From Insolitispirillum peregrinum (lineage in GTDB: Bacteria > Pseudomonadota > Alphaproteobacteria > Rhodospirillales > Rhodospirillaceae), in NCBI RefSeq assembly GCF_900156605.1, contig NZ_FTOA01000004.1:496001-560000 (forward strand): 64,000 nt of DNA. Direction: 5' to 3'. The position numbers and the translations under genes are program-made. Below are positions 60,190 through 64,000 of this stretch, piece by piece. How positions within the stretch are numbered: position 1 is the stretch's first letter; every line of letters starts with the position of its first letter. The notes under the pieces are model-generated. The model was given only the letters and a program-made list of their open reading frames with translations. It ran no database searches and was not told the origin of the DNA.

Positions 60190-61644
60190 TCAGCCCAGCC
60201 CGCCGACGTGGAAGGTCTTCATTTCAAGGTATTCTTCGATGCCGCACTGGGCACCTTCGCGGCCCAGACCGGACTGCTTGACCCCGCCGAACGGCGCCAC
60301 TTCGGTGGAGATCGCCCCGGTGTTGAGGCCGATCATCCCCGCTTCCAGCGCCTCGGCCACCCGCCAGGCCCGCTTCAGGCTTTCGGTGTAGAAATAGGCG
60401 GCCAGACCGAACGGCGTGCCGTTGGCAATCGCCAGCGCTTCCTCTTCCGTTTCAAAGCGGAACAGCGGGGCCACCGGGCCAAAGGTTTCTTCGTTGGCCA
60501 GCAGCATGTCGGCAGAGGCATTGGCCAGCACCACCGGCGTTGCGTACTGCGCTTCGCTCGGGGCGGTGCAGGTGGAGATGATCGACGCGCCCTTGTCCAG
60601 TGCATCGGCAACGTGGCGGTTGATCTTGTCGATCGCCGCATCATTGATCATCGGGCCGATATCGACACCGTCAACGGTGCCCGGACCAACCTTCATTGCC
60701 GACACCCGCGCCGCCAGCTTGCTGGCGAATGCGTCATAGACCCCGGCCTGCACCAGAATGCGGTTGGCGCAGACACAGGTCTGGCCACCGTTGCGGAACT
60801 TCGACACCAGTGCGCCTTCAACGGCGCTATCGACGTCGGCATCATCAAAGACAATGAACGGCGCGTTGCCGCCCAGTTCCAGACTCAGGCGCTTGATGCT
60901 GTCGGCAGCGCCGCGCATCAGCAGGGCGCCAACGCGGGTCGAGCCGGTGAACGAAATCTTGCGCACCGTCAGGTTGGCCATGATTTCATCGCCAATACCG
61001 GTCGGCAGGCCGGTGACGATGTTGATTACCCCGGCCGGAATCCCGGCCCGTTCGGCCAGCACACCCAGTGCCAGCGCCGAATAGGGGGTGAACTCGGACG
61101 GCTTGATCACCACGGTACAGCCTGCGGCCAGCGCCGGAGCAACCTTGCGGGTGATCATCGCGTTGGGGAAGTTCCACGGGGTAATGATCCCGCACACCCC
61201 GACCGGCTCTTTCAGCAGCAGAATGCGGCGGTCAGCGGTCGGCGACGGCACCGAGCCCCCGGCAACGCGGCGGGCCTCTTCGGCGAACCATTTGACGAAC
61301 GACGCGCCATAACGGATTTCACCACGGGCTTCGGCCAGCGGTTTGCCCTGTTCAAAGGTCAGAATCTGCGCCAGGTCTTCCAGATGTTCGATCATCAGGC
61401 CGTACCATGCTTCCAGCAGGGCGGCGCGCTCGGCATGGGTCTTTTTGCGCCAGCTGGCAAAGGCGACGTTGGCCGCCTCGATGGCCGCGCGGGTTTCTTC
61501 GGCCCCTTGATCGGGCACCGTCCCCAGCTCGGTGCGGGTGGCCGGATTGGTCACCGACACCGTTTGGCCGGATGCAGCATCACACCACACCCCGTTGATC
61601 AGGGCTTGCTGGCGGAACAGGCTGGGATCGTTAAGCGACAACAT
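60190..61644 (-). CDS. gabD: GabD, succinate-semialdehyde dehydrogenase
   Basis: A 484-residue aldehyde dehydrogenase with GAGGG before the ATG. Motifs: PWNFPNAMITRKVAPALAAGCTVVIKPSEFTP, FTGSTRVGALLM, general base LELGGNAPFIVFDDAD and nucleophile NGGQTCVCANRILVQ. The GGQTCVCANR form and the overall pattern are those of GabD-type NAD(P)-dependent succinate-semialdehyde dehydrogenases. It would send the C4 skeleton of GABA or putrescine into the TCA cycle. Confidence 0.88.
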   Translation of the reverse strand: MLSLNDPSLFRQQALINGVWCDAASGQTVSVTNPATRTELGTVPDQGAEETRAAIEAANVAFASWRKKTHAERAALLEAWYGLMIEHLEDLAQILTFEQGKPLAEARGEIRYGASFVKWFAEEARRVAGGSVPSPTADRRILLLKEPVGVCGIITPWNFPNAMITRKVAPALAAGCTVVIKPSEFTPYSALALGVLAERAGIPAGVINIVTGLPTGIGDEIMANLTVRKISFTGSTRVGALLMRGAADSIKRLSLELGGNAPFIVFDDADVDSAVEGALVSKFRNGGQTCVCANRILVQAGVYDAFASKLAARVSAMKVGPGTVDGVDIGPMINDAAIDKINRHVADALDKGASIISTCTAPSEAQYATPVVLANASADMLLANEETFGPVAPLFRFETEEEALAIANGTPFGLAAYFYTESLKRAWRVAEALEAGMIGLNTGAISTEVAPFGGVKQSGLGREGAQCGIEEYLEMKTFHVGGLG

Positions 61645-61692
61645 GGCAGGCCCTCTATGGTGTGTGCGTTACGGGGAAAGAGTCCGCAAAGA

Positions 61693-63156
61693 TTAAAGAC
61701 TGATCAGCACGCTCTTGCTCTTGCGGTTGGCCTGATAGGCCTCGCGCCCAAGGTCCTTGCCAATCCCTGATTGCTTGTAGCCGCCGGTCGGCAGGATGTG
61801 GTCGCGGGACCGACTGTAGCGGTTGACCCACACCGTCCCGGCCTGCAACGCCTGCGTCAGGCGGATGGCGCGCGACAGGTCGCGGGTGAACAGGCCCGCC
61901 GCCAGCCCATAGGTCGGGTGGTCGGCCAGCGCCAGGGCTTCGGCTTCGTCGTGGAAGCTCTGGATGGTCAGCACCGGCCCGAAAATTTCTTCCCGCACCG
62001 CCGGAGAGTTCTCGGTGACGTTGCCCAGCAGGGTCGGGGCATAAAAATAGCCCGGACGGTCGAGGCGCTCGCCGCCCAGCAGGCACTCCGCTCCGGCGGC
62101 TTTCGAGGCTTCGACAATGCTGCTCATGCGGGCAATCTGGCGTTCCGAGATGATCGGCGCGTAATCGGTCAGCTCGTCCCACGTCGGGCCGGGGCGGATC
62201 ACCGTCATGCGGGCAATCAGGCGCGCGGTCAGTTCGTCGGCAACGCTGTCCTGTACAATCACCCGTGACCCGGCAACGCACGCCTGTCCGGCGTTGCCCA
62301 GAATGCTGCGCGCAATGGCGTCGGCTGTCTGGTCCAGATCGGCATCGGCAAACACCACCTGCGGGCTTTTGCCCCCCAATTCCAGCGTCATCGGCTTGAC
62401 GCCGGTGCGGGCAATGTTGGCCATGATCGCCGACCCGGCCCCGGTCGAGCCGGTAAAGCTGACCTTGGCAATGTCCGGGTGGCCAGTCAGCGCATTGCCG
62501 GTGGTCGGGCCATCGCCCAACACAATGTTGATCAGACCGGCGGGCAGGCCCGCCTTTTCGGCCAGTTCGGTCATGTACAGGGTGGCGAACGGCGTCATTT
62601 CGGACGGCTTCAGCACCACCGCATTGCCAGCCGCCAGCGCAGGCCCCAGTTTCCAGCCCGCCATCGACAGCGGGAAATTCCACGGCGTGATCGCCCCGAC
62701 CACCCCGTAAGGCTCGGTCATGATCATGCCTAGCGAGTTGCCATCGGTCGGCACCAGATCGCTGCCTTCCTTGTCGGCAAATTCGGCAAAGAACCGAATC
62801 TGCTCGGCAGTCACCGCGATGTCGCCCGCGATCAGATGGCCGACCGGGCGGGTGGAGGCCACCGCCTCCAGCTTCGCCAGCGTCTCGCCGTGCTGTTCGA
62901 TCAGGTCGGCCCAGCGTTGCAGGATTTTGGTCCGCTCACGCGGGCGCAGGGTACCCCAGCCGCTGGTCTTCAGCGCCTGTTTGGCGGTCTGCACCGCCTG
63001 ATCCACCAGTGCCGCATCGGCAATCGGGCAATCGGCAAAGGCCACCGCGTCGGACGGGCGGTAAAGGGTCATCCCCTCACGCGCCGCCACATAGGTTCCG
63101 CCGATATAGTGACCCTGCGGCAGGGTCAGGCTGTTGGGGTCAAAGCTCAGCGACAT
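61693..63156 (-). CDS. Aldehyde dehydrogenase, PuuC-like
   Basis: A 487-residue NAD-dependent aldehyde dehydrogenase with AAGGAT before the ATG. Motifs: ITPWNFPLSMAGWKLGPALAAGNAVVLKPSEMTP, FTGSTGAGSAIM, LELGGKSPQVVFADAD (general base) and GNAGQACVAGSRVIVQ (nucleophile). The GQACVAGSR and VNRYSRSRDHILPTGGYKQSG blocks suggest the amine-derived aldehyde branch (PuuC, aminobutyraldehyde dehydrogenases). It is 48 bases upstream of gabD on the same strand, so the two likely work in sequence. Confidence 0.85.
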   Translation of the reverse strand: MSLSFDPNSLTLPQGHYIGGTYVAAREGMTLYRPSDAVAFADCPIADAALVDQAVQTAKQALKTSGWGTLRPRERTKILQRWADLIEQHGETLAKLEAVASTRPVGHLIAGDIAVTAEQIRFFAEFADKEGSDLVPTDGNSLGMIMTEPYGVVGAITPWNFPLSMAGWKLGPALAAGNAVVLKPSEMTPFATLYMTELAEKAGLPAGLINIVLGDGPTTGNALTGHPDIAKVSFTGSTGAGSAIMANIARTGVKPMTLELGGKSPQVVFADADLDQTADAIARSILGNAGQACVAGSRVIVQDSVADELTARLIARMTVIRPGPTWDELTDYAPIISERQIARMSSIVEASKAAGAECLLGGERLDRPGYFYAPTLLGNVTENSPAVREEIFGPVLTIQSFHDEAEALALADHPTYGLAAGLFTRDLSRAIRLTQALQAGTVWVNRYSRSRDHILPTGGYKQSGIGKDLGREAYQANRKSKSVLISL

Positions 63157-63208
63157 GACTTATCCTTGTTGTGACTGATACGGCCGCAGGGAGACGCAAA
63201 CAAAAGGC

Positions 63209-63586
63209 TTATTCCATCACGGTGACGTAGATCTTGCGCACCGTCTCGATGGTCTTCCACACGCCGGTAAAGCCCGGCTTCATCACAAAGCTGTCGCCCG
63301 CACGGTAGATCACCGGCTCGCAGCCGTCGGGAGTGATTTCGACCACCCCGGACAGGATGTAGCAGAACTCAAAGGTACCGCCCTTGATCGAACGGGTTTC
63401 GCCCGGCGTCGCCTGCCAGATGCCGGTGTGGATCATTTCGTCGCGCGACACGTCCAGCGGCCAGCAGGTGAAGTCCGGATCACCGGCAATCAGGCGTTCG
63501 GGCAGCGGCTTGCTTTCCTTCGGGGCGAAGGTCGGGGCGTAATCGAGCGTCTTCAGCAGGTCGGACATCTTCACGTCGGTCATCAT
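63209..63586 (-). CDS. Cupin-domain protein (DUF861/EutQ-like)
   Basis: A 125-residue single-cupin protein. The barrel is seen in TGIWQATPGETRSIKGGTFEFCYILSGVVEITPDG and YRAGDSFVMKPGFTGVWKTIETVRKIYV. Usual metal-ligand histidines are mostly missing from the first motif, so enzymatic activity is uncertain. Such proteins occur often next to FAD oxidases and aldehyde dehydrogenases of amine pathways. It lies 52 bases upstream of the PuuC-like gene in the same direction. Confidence 0.8.
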   Translation of the reverse strand: MMTDVKMSDLLKTLDYAPTFAPKESKPLPERLIAGDPDFTCWPLDVSRDEMIHTGIWQATPGETRSIKGGTFEFCYILSGVVEITPDGCEPVIYRAGDSFVMKPGFTGVWKTIETVRKIYVTVME

Positions 63587-63607
63587 TCAGTCCTTGTCGA
63601 AAAGAGA

Positions 63608-64000
63608 TTAATAGCCGCGCTGGCGGTCGACCTGACCGACCATCGCTTCGCCAGCCTGATGGCGGCAGATGTTGGCAATCACCGCCTGTGCCGCCGTCAC
63701 CGGCTGGGTCACACTGGCGATGTGCGGGGTAATCAGAACCCGCGGATGACTCCACAGCGGATGGTCGGGCGGCAGCGGTTCCGGGTCGGTGACATCCAGC
63801 ACCGCGCTGGCCAGATGGCCGCTGTCCAGCGCCGCCAACAGCGCCGCCTGATCCAGTTGCGGGCCGCGCCCGACGTGCACCAGACTGGCCCCGGCAGGCA
63901 GGGTGGCAAACAGGCGGGCATCCAGCAGGCCGCGCGTTTCCGGCGTCAGCGGCAGCAGGCAAATCAGCACATCGCACTGGGCAAGGAAGGTGTCGAGGGT
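63608..64000 (-). CDS. D-isomer-specific 2-hydroxyacid dehydrogenase (GhrA-like), partial
   Basis: The C-terminal 130 codons are visible; the N-terminus lies past the right edge. It has LICLLPLTPETRGLLDARLFATLPAGASLVHVGRGPQLDQAALLAALDSGHLASAVLDVTDPEPLPPDHPLWSHPRVLITPHIASVTQP, with the catalytic acid (DPEPLP) and the catalytic histidine in TPHIAS. This is the GhrA (glyoxylate/hydroxypyruvate reductase A) subgroup. It lies 21 bases upstream of the cupin gene and may head the same transcript. Confidence 0.88.
   Translation of the reverse strand, partial: TLDTFLAQCDVLICLLPLTPETRGLLDARLFATLPAGASLVHVGRGPQLDQAALLAALDSGHLASAVLDVTDPEPLPPDHPLWSHPRVLITPHIASVTQPVTAAQAVIANICRHQAGEAMVGQVDRQRGY

Noticed and set aside
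1-64000. CRISPR arrays, rRNA and tRNA genes
   Set aside because: No regularly spaced direct repeats with unique spacers were seen, and no tRNA- or rRNA-like sequence was recognised by eye; a tRNA-finding program would be decisive.

Overview
The window is high-GC DNA (most genes look to be around 65% GC by eye) with tight operons, many ATGA or 7-8 bp start/stop overlaps, ABC and TRAP uptake systems and aromatic, sugar-acid and amine catabolic genes. Together with short palindromic intergenic repeats this suggests a free-living alphaproteobacterium, probably Rhodospirillales-like. That placement is inference; there is no rRNA or tRNA in the window to confirm it. Most of the 64 kb is catabolic and transport operons, with a few AT-rich, probably acquired inserts.

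Layout. 1-2.9 kb (-): a PLP decarboxylase overlapping a PaaK-like adenylating enzyme that runs off the left edge. 3.4-4.8 kb: an EamA exporter and a secreted thermonuclease. 5.0-9.2 kb (-): livHMGF branched-chain-type ABC transporter with no binding protein, plus a LiuC-like hydratase. 9.4-9.6 kb (+): a promoter plus orphan terminator that may encode a small RNA. 9.6-11.6 kb: LysR regulator divergent from a bile-acid/sodium-symporter-family protein. 11.6-15.6 kb: an AT-rich methyltransferase, then a MocR regulator, a class I glutamine amidotransferase and yggS. 15.6-18.1 kb: a 2.4 kb islet carrying an OLD-family ATPase/nuclease, bounded by a 148 bp duplication of the 3' end of an iclR gene.

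17.99-31.1 kb is a phenylacetate catabolic region. On the minus strand are a diiron oxygenase, a ferredoxin-NAD(P)H reductase, paaX and iclR. Divergently on the plus strand are paaN, paaG, paaH, paaI, paaK, paaJ and a Liv-type binding protein. The usual multicomponent epoxidase paaABCDE is absent, and the two-component diiron system sits in its place. This is the most interesting functional question here.

31.4-33.2 kb (+): an AT-rich pair, a small secreted protein and a T4-type (GH24) lysozyme gene with an intact catalytic triad but an in-frame amber codon. 33.3-43.6 kb (-): a sugar-acid operon set comprising eda, kdgK, a GntR regulator, an LgoD-like dehydrogenase, TRAP transporter dctPQM, uxaA and uxaB. 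Together they would turn L-galactonate or tagaturonate into pyruvate and glyceraldehyde 3-phosphate. 44.1-46.2 kb: a FAD amino-acid-type oxidase divergent from an Lrp regulator. 46.6-48.3 kb: a chemoreceptor. 48.7-64 kb: an amine or peptide catabolic region with an oligopeptide-type ABC transporter (Tat-exported binding protein), class III aminotransferase, two GNAT enzymes, HAD dehalogenase, FAD amine-type oxidase, two aldehyde dehydrogenases, a cupin, a 2-hydroxyacid dehydrogenase cut by the right edge, and a wrecked lysR.

Intergenic gaps at 21.0-21.2, 31.1-31.3, 34.8-35.1, 43.6-43.7 and 46.2-46.6 kb carry related small repeats, many bounded by TA with TAGAGCA-type ends. Some are nested inside one another.
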